The notes: a model not told the origin generated them from the sequence alone. A DNA stretch of 44,116 bases from Deltaproteobacteria bacterium (GCA_011526585.1 WYBB01000110.1:1-44116), one strand, 5' to 3'. Positions 18,666 through 28,102 are shown, counted from the first letter of the stretch. Numbers and translations are program-made.

Positions 18666-19187
18666 ATGCGACTGCTCAAGGAACGAATTCCCTCCGTCGC
18701 CAAGGGTATCGTCGACGCGCTCGTCGACAAGGAGCTCATCGACGTCACGGTCGAGAACCGCGGCGAGGTCGAGCTCGACGTCGAGAGCGTGCTCAAGGAG
18801 TACCGACGGCGCGACCACGAAATCACCGAGAAGGCGCGCGACCTCGTCGCGACGCGCGGGCTCGACTACTCGCAGACCTTCAAGCTGAAGACGAAAATCG
18901 CGCAGGAGCACGGCTTCGGTCTGAACGATGACGCCGTCGGCTACCTCGCCGACCAGATCGTCGAGATCCTGCTGCAGTCGAACAACGTCGACGAGATCTT
19001 CGGCGAGGACAACGATCTGCGCGGCGCAATCGCGCCCGTCCTCAAGAAGGAGCTCAACGTCGACTCCGACCTCGACAAGCAGGTCAAGGCGCGCATCAAG
19101 AACCTGCAGGAAGGCACGACCGACTACGAGGTCGAGTACAAGAAGACCATGGAGCAGATCCGCGCCGCGCGGAAGCTCAACGACTGA
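18666..19187 (+). CDS. DUF507 family protein
   Basis: 173 residues starting MRLLKERIPSVAKGI, with GGAGG a few bases upstream (an ATG at 18438 would add unrelated sequence across the divergent promoter). The protein is soluble, rich in charge and helices, and shows two related halves: LLKERIPSVAKGIVDALVDK and, after residue about 85, a second helical unit with DDAVGYLADQIVEILLQS. This is the DUF507 arrangement, a family found in deltaproteobacteria, Aquificae and relatives, with no established function. It is followed 95 bp later by the beta-propeller gene, so co-transcription is possible but not tight. Confidence 0.85.
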   Translation: MRLLKERIPSVAKGIVDALVDKELIDVTVENRGEVELDVESVLKEYRRRDHEITEKARDLVATRGLDYSQTFKLKTKIAQEHGFGLNDDAVGYLADQIVEILLQSNNVDEIFGEDNDLRGAIAPVLKKELNVDSDLDKQVKARIKNLQEGTTDYEVEYKKTMEQIRAARKLND

Positions 19188-19281
19188 GCCGCGGTCGCTC
19201 TGGCCGGGATCCGGTGTCCTGGCCGTCGGAATCCGGCGCCGTGGCCGGGCGTTGGGCGACGAACGCGAGGAGAAGCCATCC

Positions 19282-20583
19282 ATGGAGCGACGCTCCTTCA
19301 TCCAGCTCATCGGCGCGGCGGCGCTCTCCGCGCCGTTGATGTCGCGGGTCGCGCGCGCCCGCCGGGGCAGTGACGAGCCCAGGCGCGGGACGAAGAAGGA
19401 GGTGCCGGTCGAGAGCAACGGCGCGGTCACGCTGCCGGCGTGGTCCTACGGACCGACGTCGACCGGCGGCGACGCGATGCTGATGTTCAGGGGCAACCCG
19501 GCGCACACGTTCTACGGCACCGGCCCGATCCCGGAGCGCAAGCCGAAGATCCTGTGGAAGCACAGGATGGAGGACTTCCCCTCGCTCTACTACGGCGAGC
19601 CGTTCGTGTGGCGCGGCACCGGCTGGACCGGGCAGGCGCTGGTCTGGGGCGGCTACGTGTGGATCGGCAGCCAGGGGCGCAACCTCTACTGCTTCGAGGC
19701 GGACAGCGGCAAGGTCGCGTGGCGCTACGAGTGCTCGCGCCAGATCAAGGGCACGGGCTGCCTCTACGACGGCAAGCTCTACATCGGCTGCGTCGACGAC
19801 TGGCTGCGCTGCTTCGACGCGGCGACCGGCCGGGTGATCTGGAAGTTGAACACCGGCTACGACCTCGACAGCTCGCCGTGCGTCGTCGACGGCAAGCTCT
19901 TCATCGCCGGCGAGAACGGCCACGCCCGCTGCCTCGACCCGCTCACCGGCGAAAAGATCTGGAAGAGCTTCGTCGGCGGCATCGACCGCGGCAAGAAGAC
20001 CGGCTCCTACGGCAGCGAGACCTCGCCGGCCGTCGTCGACGGCGCGTACTACACCGCGACCTACGACGGCGAGCTCTTCTGCCTCGACGCCGCGACCGGC
20101 AAGAAGCGCTGGGTCGCCAAGACCGGTGACGACACCGACGCCTCGCCGGTCGTCGCCGGCGAGCACGTCTACGCCGCGGCGCAGGACAAGTCGCCGCACG
20201 TCTATGCGTTCGCGCGCGAAGACGGCGCCGAGGTCTGGAGGTACCGCATGCCGGGCGGGCTCTGGGGAACGCCCGCGGTCGTCGGCGACACGCTCTTCAT
20301 CGGGGCCGCCGGCGGGCGCATCGCGGCGCTCGATCGCCTGAGCGGCAAGGAGCGCTGGACCGGCCGCCTGACGAGCGGCACCTGGGCGAGCCCCTGCGTC
20401 GTCGACGGCAAGCTCCTCATCGGCGACATGGCAGGTCAGTTCCATTGCCTCGACGCCCAGAGCGGCAAGGAGCTCTGGACGATGAAGCTCGGCGGGCGCC
20501 TGCACTCGACCCCGGTCGCCATCGCCGGCCGCATCTACCTCGGCTCGACCGACGGCTGGTTCCACGCGATCGGCGAGGCGTGA
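19282..20583 (+). CDS. Tat-exported PQQ-like beta-propeller repeat protein
   Basis: 433 residues from the ATG at 19282, just after AGGAG. The N terminus ERRSFIQLIGAAALSAP is a twin-arginine (Tat) signal. The mature protein has about seven repeats of the form G-x-LY/F-x-G-x-x-D-G-x-x-x-C/A-x-D-x-x-x-G-K-x-x-W, the blades of a PQQ/quinoprotein or BamB-like propeller. No PQQ-dehydrogenase catalytic motif is clear. Several Cys lie in the first blades (C..CLYDGKLYIGC). The Tat route suggests folding or cofactor binding in the cytoplasm before export. Its stop TGA shares a base with the ATG of the next gene, so the two are coupled. Confidence 0.82.
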   Translation: MERRSFIQLIGAAALSAPLMSRVARARRGSDEPRRGTKKEVPVESNGAVTLPAWSYGPTSTGGDAMLMFRGNPAHTFYGTGPIPERKPKILWKHRMEDFPSLYYGEPFVWRGTGWTGQALVWGGYVWIGSQGRNLYCFEADSGKVAWRYECSRQIKGTGCLYDGKLYIGCVDDWLRCFDAATGRVIWKLNTGYDLDSSPCVVDGKLFIAGENGHARCLDPLTGEKIWKSFVGGIDRGKKTGSYGSETSPAVVDGAYYTATYDGELFCLDAATGKKRWVAKTGDDTDASPVVAGEHVYAAAQDKSPHVYAFAREDGAEVWRYRMPGGLWGTPAVVGDTLFIGAAGGRIAALDRLSGKERWTGRLTSGTWASPCVVDGKLLIGDMAGQFHCLDAQSGKELWTMKLGGRLHSTPVAIAGRIYLGSTDGWFHAIGEA

Positions 20584-21674
20584 TGCCGGACCCCACCGAA
20601 CACGACGACGAGGCCGCCTGGGAGGCGGCGGTGGCCGACCTCGAGCGCGCGAGCGAGCGCCTCGCCGCGGGCGAGCTCGAAGCCGCCGGCGCGCTCGCCG
20701 CCGACGCGCGCGAGCGGCTCGCCGCCATCCTCGGCGAGGACCACCCCGACTTCGCCCAGGCGCTCATGGTCGAGGCCGAGATCCTCCAGGCGCGCGGACG
20801 CCTGAGCGAAGCCGAAGAACACCTCCGACAGGCGCTGGCGATCCACGACGGCTACACCGATCCGGACGACGCCGAGGTCGTGCGCCCCTACCGCCTCGCG
20901 GTGCTCGAGCGCCTGGGCTATCTCCTCTCGCTCGCCGGCCGCTTCGACGAGGCCGAGGCCCGTCTGCGCGAGGTGCTCACCGTCGCGACCGCCCTTCACG
21001 GCGCCGACTCCACCGAGCTCGCCGCCCACCACAACGCCCTCGGCGTGCTCCTGCGCTTCGCCGGTCGCTACGACGAAGCCGCCGCGTCCTACGCGCGCGC
21101 CGCGTCCCTGCGCGGCGGCGACGACGACCAACCCGCCACCCACTTCCACAACCTCTCGGGGCTCGCCTCCGCCCGCGGCGACTACCACGACGCCGAGCGC
21201 TGGGCCCGCCGCGCCATCGAGACCCGCCGTCGCGCGGGCGAGGACGGCTTCGAGCTCGGCACCGATCTCGCCGGGCTCGGCGACGCCCTCGCCGGCCAGG
21301 GCAGCCCCCGCGAGGCCGAGGCCGCCTACCGCGAGGCGCTCGATCACTACCGCGCCTCGGGCCGCGGCGAGCACCCCGAGGTCGCCTTCGCGCTGCACAA
21401 CCTCGCCGACGTCGTCGCCGAGCAGGGCCGCCACGCCGAAGCCGAGGCGCTCTACCGCGACGCCATCGCCCGCAAGCGCGCCGCCTTCGGCGCGACCAGC
21501 CACGAGGTCGCCGCCACCCTCAACAACCTCGCCGCGCTCCTAGACGACCTCGGCCGCCGCGACGACGCCCGCGCCGCCGCGCGCGAAGCGCTGAGCATCG
21601 CCCAGGCCACCCTGGCGGCGGCCCACCCGATCCGCGTCGCCTGTGAGACGATGGCCCGCACGCTCGAGGCCTGA
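20583..21674 (+). CDS. Tetratricopeptide-repeat protein (kinesin-light-chain-like TPRs)
   Basis: 363 residues, no signal peptide or membrane segment. Nearly the whole chain is TPR helices with the 42-residue kinesin-light-chain spacing: repeated patterns such as GRLSEAEEHLRQAL, GRFDEAEARLREVL, GRYDEAAASYARA, GSPREAEAAYREAL, GRHAEAEALYRDAI and ALHNLADVVAEQG. It would act as a protein-binding scaffold in the cytoplasm; partner unknown. The ATG overlaps the stop of the beta-propeller gene (TGATG) and the GH1 gene starts 3 bp after its stop, a tightly coupled run of three genes. Confidence 0.87.
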   Translation: MPDPTEHDDEAAWEAAVADLERASERLAAGELEAAGALAADARERLAAILGEDHPDFAQALMVEAEILQARGRLSEAEEHLRQALAIHDGYTDPDDAEVVRPYRLAVLERLGYLLSLAGRFDEAEARLREVLTVATALHGADSTELAAHHNALGVLLRFAGRYDEAAASYARAASLRGGDDDQPATHFHNLSGLASARGDYHDAERWARRAIETRRRAGEDGFELGTDLAGLGDALAGQGSPREAEAAYREALDHYRASGRGEHPEVAFALHNLADVVAEQGRHAEAEALYRDAIARKRAAFGATSHEVAATLNNLAALLDDLGRRDDARAAAREALSIAQATLAAAHPIRVACETMARTLEA

Positions 21675-21677
21675 GCG

Positions 21678-23084
21678 GTGGCGCGCTCGCCTCTTCTGCC
21701 TCCACCCTACCCCACCTCCTTTCTATGGGGCGTGGCCACCGCCGCCTACCAGGTCGAGGGCGGCCTCAACGGCGCCGGCCAGCCGCGCAACAACTGGGCC
21801 GCCTGGGAGGACGCCGGCCGCGTCGAGCGCACCGGCCAGGGCGTCGCCTTCTGGGACCGCTACGCCGACGACCTCGAGCTCACGCGCTCGCTCGCGATCA
21901 CCGCCTTCCGCATGAGCCTCGAGTGGGCCCGCCTCGAGCCCACCGCCACCTCCGGCCTGGATGGCGCCGCGCTCGACCGCTACACCGAGATCATCGCCAC
22001 CGCGCGTCGCCATCACCTCGAGCCGATCGTCACGCTCCAGCACTTCACCCACCCGGAGTGGCTCGGCCCCGACCCCTGGCTCGACCCCGCCGTGCCTGCG
22101 CGCTTCGCCGCCTTCGCTCGCGACGTCGCCCTCGCGCTGGGCCGCCGCCTCGCCGACCGCGGCCACCCCCCGGTCCGCTTCTTCGTCACCGTCAACGAGC
22201 CCAACAGCCTCTGCCTCGCGACCTACTACCTCGGCGCCTTCCCGCGCGGGCCCGGCATGGGCGGCGCCGTCGATCTCTCGCGCGCGCTCTCGGGCATCAT
22301 GCAGGCCCACGTGCACGCCCGCCGCGCCGTGCGCGACGCCTACCTCGCCGCCGGCTGGCCGGAGCCCACGCTCACCTACAACGCCTGGGCCTCCTCGGTC
22401 TACGCGGCCGACCGCTACCTCGTCGACCTCCTCCGCCCCGCCACGCGCCACCACACCCGCGACCTCGCGCGCGCCTTCTCGCGCGCGCTCACCCCGCGCG
22501 GGCCCGCGCAGCGCCTCGCCGAGCTGCTCGTCACCCGCGCGGTCAAGCCCGACGCCTTCGCCCCGCTCATCGCCGAGCTCGGCCGCGACGAAGACGCCCT
22601 CGACGTGCTCGGTCTCGACTACTACCACCCCTTCCTCGGCGACTACCTCGGCTGGACCGGCCCGAAGAAGCACCCCTGGCAGTGGCCCGCCGAGCCCGAT
22701 CGCATGCCCGACTTCACCGCCGCCTGGCTCGGCCCCCACACCGACAAGCCCCTCTACATCCTCGAAAACGGCATCGGCACGCGCCCCGCGCCACACCGCG
22801 GCCACCACCGCCCCGACCGCCTCTCGCGCGAGCGCGCGCTCACCGACGCCATCGCCGCCGTCGACCGCTGCCTCCTGCGCGAGCTCCCCATCGCCGGCTA
22901 CTTCCACTGGTCCCTCCTCGACAACTACGAGTGGGGCTCCTTCGCGCCGCGCTTTGGCCTCTTCGCCGTCGACTACGCCGCCGACGCACGCCGCCTCGCG
23001 ACCGACGCCACGGGCGCCGACGCCGCCGGCGCCTATCGCGCGCTCATCCAAGCCCGCCTCGCCTCGGCGCCCGCACGCATGTAG
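21678..23084 (+). CDS. GH1 family beta-glycosidase
   Basis: 468 residues, standard GH1 length, starting with a GTG 3 bp after the TPR gene. The N-terminal signature FLWGVATAAYQVEGG is intact; the acid/base is Glu174 in TVNEPNS and the nucleophile Glu363 in YILENGIG; the aglycone-side FHWSLLDNYEWGSF near the C terminus is also typical. No signal peptide, so it is cytoplasmic. It would hydrolyse beta-glucosides, beta-galactosides or related sugars taken up by the cell. The specificity cannot be read from the sequence. No sugar transporter is encoded nearby, which is unusual for a catabolic operon. Confidence 0.93.
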   Translation: MARSPLLPPPYPTSFLWGVATAAYQVEGGLNGAGQPRNNWAAWEDAGRVERTGQGVAFWDRYADDLELTRSLAITAFRMSLEWARLEPTATSGLDGAALDRYTEIIATARRHHLEPIVTLQHFTHPEWLGPDPWLDPAVPARFAAFARDVALALGRRLADRGHPPVRFFVTVNEPNSLCLATYYLGAFPRGPGMGGAVDLSRALSGIMQAHVHARRAVRDAYLAAGWPEPTLTYNAWASSVYAADRYLVDLLRPATRHHTRDLARAFSRALTPRGPAQRLAELLVTRAVKPDAFAPLIAELGRDEDALDVLGLDYYHPFLGDYLGWTGPKKHPWQWPAEPDRMPDFTAAWLGPHTDKPLYILENGIGTRPAPHRGHHRPDRLSRERALTDAIAAVDRCLLRELPIAGYFHWSLLDNYEWGSFAPRFGLFAVDYAADARRLATDATGADAAGAYRALIQARLASAPARM

Positions 23085-23182
23085 ACTTCCTCTACACCCT
23101 CTCTCCCCGCCCCCGACGCCCCATCACCGCCCGCGCGCCCATCGGCGCGACTGGCACGACGGTTGCTCAGGCGCCCGCCACC

Positions 23183-23947
23183 ATGCGCCACCTCACGCTC
23201 ATCGCCCTCCTCGCGCTCGCCCCCACCGGCGCTTGCCTCGACGCCACCCACGGGTCCAGTTCGGCCGCCCATGTCGACACCGACGCCACGTCGCCCGAGA
23301 CGACCCTCGCGACCGACGCGACCCATGCAAGCGACGCCGCCCCCGACACCACCCAGCCGCCCGGCTCCCCCCCGCTCGTCGACTGTGACCTCGACGCCGA
23401 GGGCCTCTGCGGCGACGGCGATCCCTGCACGCTCGACGGCTGCGACCCGCAGATCGGCTGCACCCACACCCCGATCGGCGAAGGTCTCTGCGACCCCTCC
23501 TGCTGCGTCGCGCTCACGCCCGCCGACCTCGCCGGCCCCTGGCTCGCCCACCTCGACGTCGAGAGCGAGCCGCTCGTCAGCTTCATCGCCACCTTCGAGC
23601 ACGACGAGGGCCACCTCACCCTCGACATCGCCGAGGTCGTGCCCGCCGAAGGCGCCACCTTGCGCCTCGACCTCACCGCGTTCTCCGACCAGATCCCCTA
23701 CCTCACCGTGACCGAGGGCCGCGTCGCCTTCCTGCTCACGCTCCCCTGGGTCAACGGCCCGCTCGAGCGCGAGCCCATCTTGCTCTTCCCGCAAGACGAG
23801 ACCTCGCTGCGCGGCGCCTTCGGCCCCCTCTTCCACACCGAGGCCTCCGAGGCCGCGCCGCCGTCTCCGCCCGAGACGCCGGGCGCCGAGGACACCCTGC
23901 CCTGGGGCATGCTCCGCCTCGAGCGCGAGATCCCGTTTTCGCCCTGA
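23183..23947 (+). CDS. Predicted lipoprotein with a Cys-rich DxDPCT motif
   Basis: 254 residues from the ATG at 23183; the frame is open far upstream inside GH1, but the lipobox PTGAC (Cys18) fixes the start. Residues about 20-70 are a Thr/Asp/Ser-rich linker. Next is CGDGDPCTLDGCDPQIGC, a Cys motif seen again and again in Myxococcota surface lipoproteins. The C-terminal 150 residues are beta-rich with no known domain (about 110-254). Probably exposed on the outer membrane. The gap after GH1 is 98 bp; a weak GCCTC/GAGGC hairpin follows the stop (23956-23969). Confidence 0.72.
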   Translation: MRHLTLIALLALAPTGACLDATHGSSSAAHVDTDATSPETTLATDATHASDAAPDTTQPPGSPPLVDCDLDAEGLCGDGDPCTLDGCDPQIGCTHTPIGEGLCDPSCCVALTPADLAGPWLAHLDVESEPLVSFIATFEHDEGHLTLDIAEVVPAEGATLRLDLTAFSDQIPYLTVTEGRVAFLLTLPWVNGPLEREPILLFPQDETSLRGAFGPLFHTEASEAAPPSPPETPGAEDTLPWGMLRLEREIPFSP

Positions 23948-23982
23948 TCGCCGAAGCCTCTCCCGAGGCCCGGCTCACCCGC

Positions 23983-25494
23983 TCACTCGAACGCGACCTT
24001 CCCCGGCGCGAGCACCCCCGGTCCCGCCGCGCGCAGCCTCTCGGCCGCCGCCCGCGACCGCGCCAGCTCCGGAAACGAGAGCGTCGTGCCGTCGTAGTCC
24101 CCGCCGAGCTCGGCGACGAGGCGCGTCCTGGCTCCGGCGAACCGCGCGCCCTCCGGCGTCTTCGCCGCGACCGCGAGGTAACGCTCGAGCTCCCGCCGCC
24201 GCCGCGCCCGCATGCGTCGCCACAAGAACGCCGGCACCCGCAGGAGCGGCACCCCGAAGAAGACCGCGTACGGCCAGAGCCCGAGCCCGAAAAACCGCAC
24301 GGTGCCCTTGTCCGTCGCGAGCTCCGGCATCTCCACCAGGAGCTCGTCGACCCCGGGAAAGAGCGGCTGCGCCGGGTGCACCAGCACGCCCAGCGCACCG
24401 ATCCCGAGCGCGATCCCGAGCGCGATCACCGCCCCCGTGGACACCGAGAAGAGCCGCTCCTCGACCCGCGCCGCGGGCTTGGGCGCCGCCACCTCGACGC
24501 CCGCGCTCGTCAGCATGCTGCCGGCCATCACCCCCGGCCCGCTCTGGGCCGCCGGATCGGTGAAGGCATAGAGGATCGCCCCGTCGTCGGTCACGACGAC
24601 ATCACCGCCATAGTCGCACAGGATCCGCGCGATCTGCCGATCGGCCTCGGCCGGGGTCCACCCGAAGAGCCCGATCAGATCGGAGAGCGCGACGATCCCC
24701 TTGCGATGCCGGATGAGCGCGGTCAGGCGCTGCTCGTCCGCGAGCGCATCGACCTCGGGTCGCCCCGGCCCTAGCAGGAGCCCGACCGCGAAGGTCCAGT
24801 AGACCTTGGCCCAGGTCGGGTCCTTGAAGATCGTCGTCCACCAGAGCCCCACGCCCCAGATCGTGAGCTTGAGCCCCAGGACGAGGCAGATCCCCGAGAA
24901 GACCAGGACGAAGATCACCGTGCCCACCGTCCCGCCCGACTCGCTCGCGAGCAAGTAGATGAGCGCCGCGCCCGCCATGAGCAACGCGAGCCCGGCCAGC
25001 GGCAGCACGAAGAAGGCGAGGAAGGTCATGATCGCCCCGAGCGCCGCGAACGCTCCGACCGCCATGCACGGGATCGCGACCAGCCACACCCAGCCGCCGT
25101 GCGCGGCCACCGACGCCAGCGCCACCACGTCGCGCGTAAGCGCCGCCAGGAGCAGGGGCCCGATCACGACGGTCAGCACCGCGACCAGCGGCTCGAGCAG
25201 CCGCCGCCGAAACGTCGACCACACCTGCGCCCACGCCCCCGACTCTCTCCGCGGGGCGCTGAGCGAGTCGAAGCGCACGAGCAGGACGCCACCCTCGCTC
25301 ACGCCGAGACGCGCCGGGAAGCGCCCCGCCAGCGCGACGAGCGCCGCCTCGGCCGCGTCGAGCGGCAGGCCCGAGAGCGCGCTCGCGTCGGCCGCGGTGA
25401 GCTCGCGCCGCGCATGCCCCTGCAGGACCTGCTCGAGCACACGCGCGTCGCGCTCGGCCTCGCGCGACTTGCGCTCGATGTGCACGACCCGCAT
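23983..25494 (-). CDS. Multi-pass membrane protein with two winged-helix-like segments
   Basis: 503 residues; family not recognised. Layout: a cytoplasmic-looking start; a first helix-turn-helix-like segment (LTAADASALSGLPLDAAEAA, about 32-51) followed by a two-strand wing (GVSEGGVLLVRF); a block of membrane helices (about 95-225); a second similar segment (VALSDLIGLFGWTPAEADRQ) with its own wing (VVVTDDGAILYAF); then two or three more helices and a basic tail. The two HTH-plus-wing units look like an internal duplication. Similar units occur in proteins of unknown function, where they may bind protein rather than DNA. It ends 12 bp before the next gene upstream on the same strand, so the two are likely co-transcribed. 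Confidence 0.6.
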   Translation of the reverse strand: MRVVHIERKSREAERDARVLEQVLQGHARRELTAADASALSGLPLDAAEAALVALAGRFPARLGVSEGGVLLVRFDSLSAPRRESGAWAQVWSTFRRRLLEPLVAVLTVVIGPLLLAALTRDVVALASVAAHGGWVWLVAIPCMAVGAFAALGAIMTFLAFFVLPLAGLALLMAGAALIYLLASESGGTVGTVIFVLVFSGICLVLGLKLTIWGVGLWWTTIFKDPTWAKVYWTFAVGLLLGPGRPEVDALADEQRLTALIRHRKGIVALSDLIGLFGWTPAEADRQIARILCDYGGDVVVTDDGAILYAFTDPAAQSGPGVMAGSMLTSAGVEVAAPKPAARVEERLFSVSTGAVIALGIALGIGALGVLVHPAQPLFPGVDELLVEMPELATDKGTVRFFGLGLWPYAVFFGVPLLRVPAFLWRRMRARRRRELERYLAVAAKTPEGARFAGARTRLVAELGGDYDGTTLSFPELARSRAAAERLRAAGPGVLAPGKVAFE

Positions 25495-25506
25495 CGCGGC
25501 GCCCGC

Positions 25507-26808
25507 TCAGAAGTTGGTCAGACGAAAGAAGTGTCCGCTGTCCTTGATCGACGCGAAGTCCTTGTCCTTGCGCGCCGCCGCCAGCGCCTTCTTCGCCTCC
25601 GGCGTGCCGAGCTTGTGCAGCGTCGTCAGCTCGGCCAGCGCGTCCTTGGACCGCCCCGCCAGCGCCAGCTCACACGCGTAGTTGTAGCGCGCCCACACGT
25701 GCTCCGGATCGGCCGCCACCGCCTGCTCGTAGAGCTTGAGCGCCAGCGCATGGTCGCCCTTCTTGCGCGCCGCGAACCCGTCCTCGTTCAAGCGCGCCGC
25801 CTCGAGCGGGTTGCGCACCAGCTTGACCGGCGCCGCCACGGCCACCGCATCCGGCGCCGCCACGGCCACCGCATCCGCCGCCGCCACCGCCACCGCATCC
25901 GCCGCCGCCACCGCATCCGCCGCCGCCACCGCATCCGCCGCCGCCACGGCCTCGCCTCCGCCGACGTCGCCCACCGCCGCCGCGACGACCTCCGCCGCGT
26001 CCGCGCCCGGCCCGACGTCGGCCGCGGCCACCACCGCCGCATCGCCCGCCACCTCGCCGCCGTCCGCCTGCGCCACCGCGATCTCGGCCGCCGCGTCCGC
26101 GTCCGCTCCGCCTGCCGCCAACCCGGCCTCGCCGCCTGCGTCCTCCACGTCCGCCGCGCCAGCCGCGCTCACCTCGCCCGCATCACCCGCGCCGGCCGCG
26201 CTCACCTCGCCTTCGCCCGCGTCGCCCTCCCCCGGCGCCGCCGCATCCTCCGCGGCCTCGCTCGCGTCCGCGGCCGCCTCCTCCTCCGCACCGCCCGCGC
26301 CCGGCGCGCTCGCCACCTGCGCGGGCTCCTCGCCCCCGGGCGGGTTCAGCACCAGCCACGCCACGCCGAAGCCGATCCCTCCGAGCGCCACGAACGCGAG
26401 CAGCCACACGACCCACGACGCGCCCTTCTTCCCCTTGCCCGCCGCCGCCTCTTCCTGGGCGGCCTTGTCGCGCACTTCCTTGCGGATCGCGTCCATGCTG
26501 TCGGCGGTCATCGTGCGCTCGGCCGCCGCCGGCGCCACCGTCGCCCCGGGCGCCCAGGTCGCGGCCGCGCCGCCCCTCACCGCGCGCGGTCGCGGCGGCT
26601 CGAGCCCACCCGGAGCCAGCGTCTCGCTCGGCCCCACCGTCTCGATCCCGCGCTGCAGATCCTCGGTCCGCGGCTCCGCCCTCGCGCCCGCAGACCCCAC
26701 CGGCCCCGCGTCGATCGTCGCGCCGCCAGGGCTCACCGTCGGGAGCTCTCCCTCTTCATCCCTGATCTTGCGCGTGCGTGGGTCCTGCGGGCGTCGACCA
26801 GTCATCAC
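25507..26808 (-). CDS. Membrane-anchored TPR protein with long Ala/Asp/Val linker
   Basis: 433 residues. Residues 1-130 are a polar cytoplasmic part with Pro/Thr-rich stretches; residues 131-154 are one membrane helix (WVVWLLAFVALGGIGFGVAW). Residues about 160-330 are a low-complexity acidic Ala/Gly/Asp/Val linker whose end is a run of AVAAAD-type repeats. Residues about 335-433 hold one or two TPR units (GDHALALKLYEQAVAADPEHVWARYNYA shortened here: GDHALALKLYEQ... HVWARYNYA). The TPR end should be periplasmic, held away from the membrane by the linker. The final motif HFFRLTNF is conserved-looking. Function unknown; a scaffold in the envelope is the best guess. Confidence 0.7.
   Translation of the reverse strand: MMTGRRPQDPRTRKIRDEEGELPTVSPGGATIDAGPVGSAGARAEPRTEDLQRGIETVGPSETLAPGGLEPPRPRAVRGGAAATWAPGATVAPAAAERTMTADSMDAIRKEVRDKAAQEEAAAGKGKKGASWVVWLLAFVALGGIGFGVAWLVLNPPGGEEPAQVASAPGAGGAEEEAAADASEAAEDAAAPGEGDAGEGEVSAAGAGDAGEVSAAGAADVEDAGGEAGLAAGGADADAAAEIAVAQADGGEVAGDAAVVAAADVGPGADAAEVVAAAVGDVGGGEAVAAADAVAAADAVAAADAVAVAAADAVAVAAPDAVAVAAPVKLVRNPLEAARLNEDGFAARKKGDHALALKLYEQAVAADPEHVWARYNYACELALAGRSKDALAELTTLHKLGTPEAKKALAAARKDKDFASIKDSGHFFRLTNF
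25836..25955. repeat. In-gene tandem repeat (GCC-rich, 18- and 24-bp units)
   Basis: Units made of GCCGCCACC and GCATCC recur in tandem, mostly in multiples of 3, and encode the AVAAAD/AVAVAAPD repeats of the membrane TPR protein. Such tracts change length easily by slippage without breaking the frame. Confidence 0.8.
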
Positions 26809-26862
26809 GTCCTCCGTCGTGCCGTGCGCCGGTATCTACCAGAATCCGCGCGCGCCCGCACC

Positions 26863-27936
26863 TCAGGCCGCCTCCTCGAGCGCCCCGTCCCCCGCGCCAC
26901 CGCCCTCGCCGACCTCCGCCCGTGTCGGCGCGTCGATCACCCCGGTCGCCGCCGCGACACGCTCGAGCTCGTCCAGCATCGCGCGCGCCTCCGGCATCTT
27001 CAGGCAGCGCACGCGCAGCTCGGGATCGGTCGGGAAGGTCTTGAGCAGGCGCGACAACATCATGCGCATGCGCCCGGGCGGCACGCGCGCCGGGTAGTGC
27101 TCGGCCAGCAGCTCGGCGTAGTAGCGCAGCGCCTCGACCACGTCGCGCCACGTCGGCGCAAAGACCGCACCGCCGCGCGCCGCCTCGCCGATCTGCCGGA
27201 ATATCCACGGGTTCGTGATCGCGCCCCGCCCGATCATCAGCCCATCGCAGCCGGTGCGCGCGAGTCTCTGCCGCGCGTCCTCCGGCGTCAGGATGTCGCC
27301 CGAGCCGAGGATCGGGATGCGCGCCCGCCGCTTCAGATCCGCCACCGCGTCCCAGTCCGCCTCACCGCTGTAGAGCTGCACGCGCGTGCGTCCGTGCAGC
27401 GCCAGCGCCGCCGCGCCGTGCTCCTCGGCGACCCGCAACGTATCGACGGCGTTGATGGATCCATCGTCCCATCCATTACGGATCTTGATGGTCACCGGGA
27501 TGCTCACGCGCGCCTTCACCGCGTCGAGCAGCGCCGCCAGCCGTGGCAGGTCCCGCAAGAGCCCGGCCCCGCCCCCGCGCCTGCAGATCTTGGGCGCCGG
27601 GCAGCCGCAGTTGATGTCGACCAGATCGGCGCCGGCGTCCTCGACCATCATCGCCGCGTCCGCCATCATCTCCGGGTCGGCCCCGTAGAGCTGGATGGCG
27701 ATCGGCCGCTCGGACGCATGGAAGGCCATGCGGATCGCGCCGCGCAGCTGCCCGCGCGTCAGCATCTCGATCTGGATGAACTCGCTCATCAGGAGCCCGA
27801 CGTGCTCACCGGAGCAGCGCTTGACGAGGCGCCGGAACGGCGAGTCGGTGACCCCGCTCATCGGCGCGAGCACGAGCCCCGGCCCCACCGCGACGGGTCC
27901 GACGGCATAGGACGGCAACGGAAAACCAGCGTTCAT
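26863..27936 (-). CDS. dusB: tRNA-dihydrouridine synthase (DusB-like)
   Basis: 357 residues from the ATG at 27934-27936 (an ATG at 27993 would add 19). The FMN TIM-barrel signatures are complete: LAPMSGVTDSPFRRLV near the start, VDINCGCPAPKI with the catalytic Cys, the KIRNGWDD strand, ALHGRTRVQLYSG with the conserved His/Arg, and the phosphate-binding GSGDI and GCDGLMIGRGAITNPWIF. It reduces uridine to dihydrouridine in the tRNA D-loop with NADPH. The C-terminal helical domain runs to about residue 335. GCGCPAPK deviates slightly from the usual NMGCPAKK, so the exact Dus subtype is uncertain. Confidence 0.93.
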   Translation of the reverse strand: MNAGFPLPSYAVGPVAVGPGLVLAPMSGVTDSPFRRLVKRCSGEHVGLLMSEFIQIEMLTRGQLRGAIRMAFHASERPIAIQLYGADPEMMADAAMMVEDAGADLVDINCGCPAPKICRRGGGAGLLRDLPRLAALLDAVKARVSIPVTIKIRNGWDDGSINAVDTLRVAEEHGAAALALHGRTRVQLYSGEADWDAVADLKRRARIPILGSGDILTPEDARQRLARTGCDGLMIGRGAITNPWIFRQIGEAARGGAVFAPTWRDVVEALRYYAELLAEHYPARVPPGRMRMMLSRLLKTFPTDPELRVRCLKMPEARAMLDELERVAAATGVIDAPTRAEVGEGGGAGDGALEEAA

Positions 27937-28102
27937 CGCGCCGCGACCTACCCGGCGTCGCCCCGGAAAGCAAGGTTCGACATCGCTTCGCACCGGATCT
28001 CACCACCCGCGACGCGCCATTTCGCGCGTGACGTTTTTCGATTCCGGCGGCATCGTCCGTCTCCCGCCCGTCTGCTTGCTCAACCTGGCAAGGTCTCCCA
28101 CG

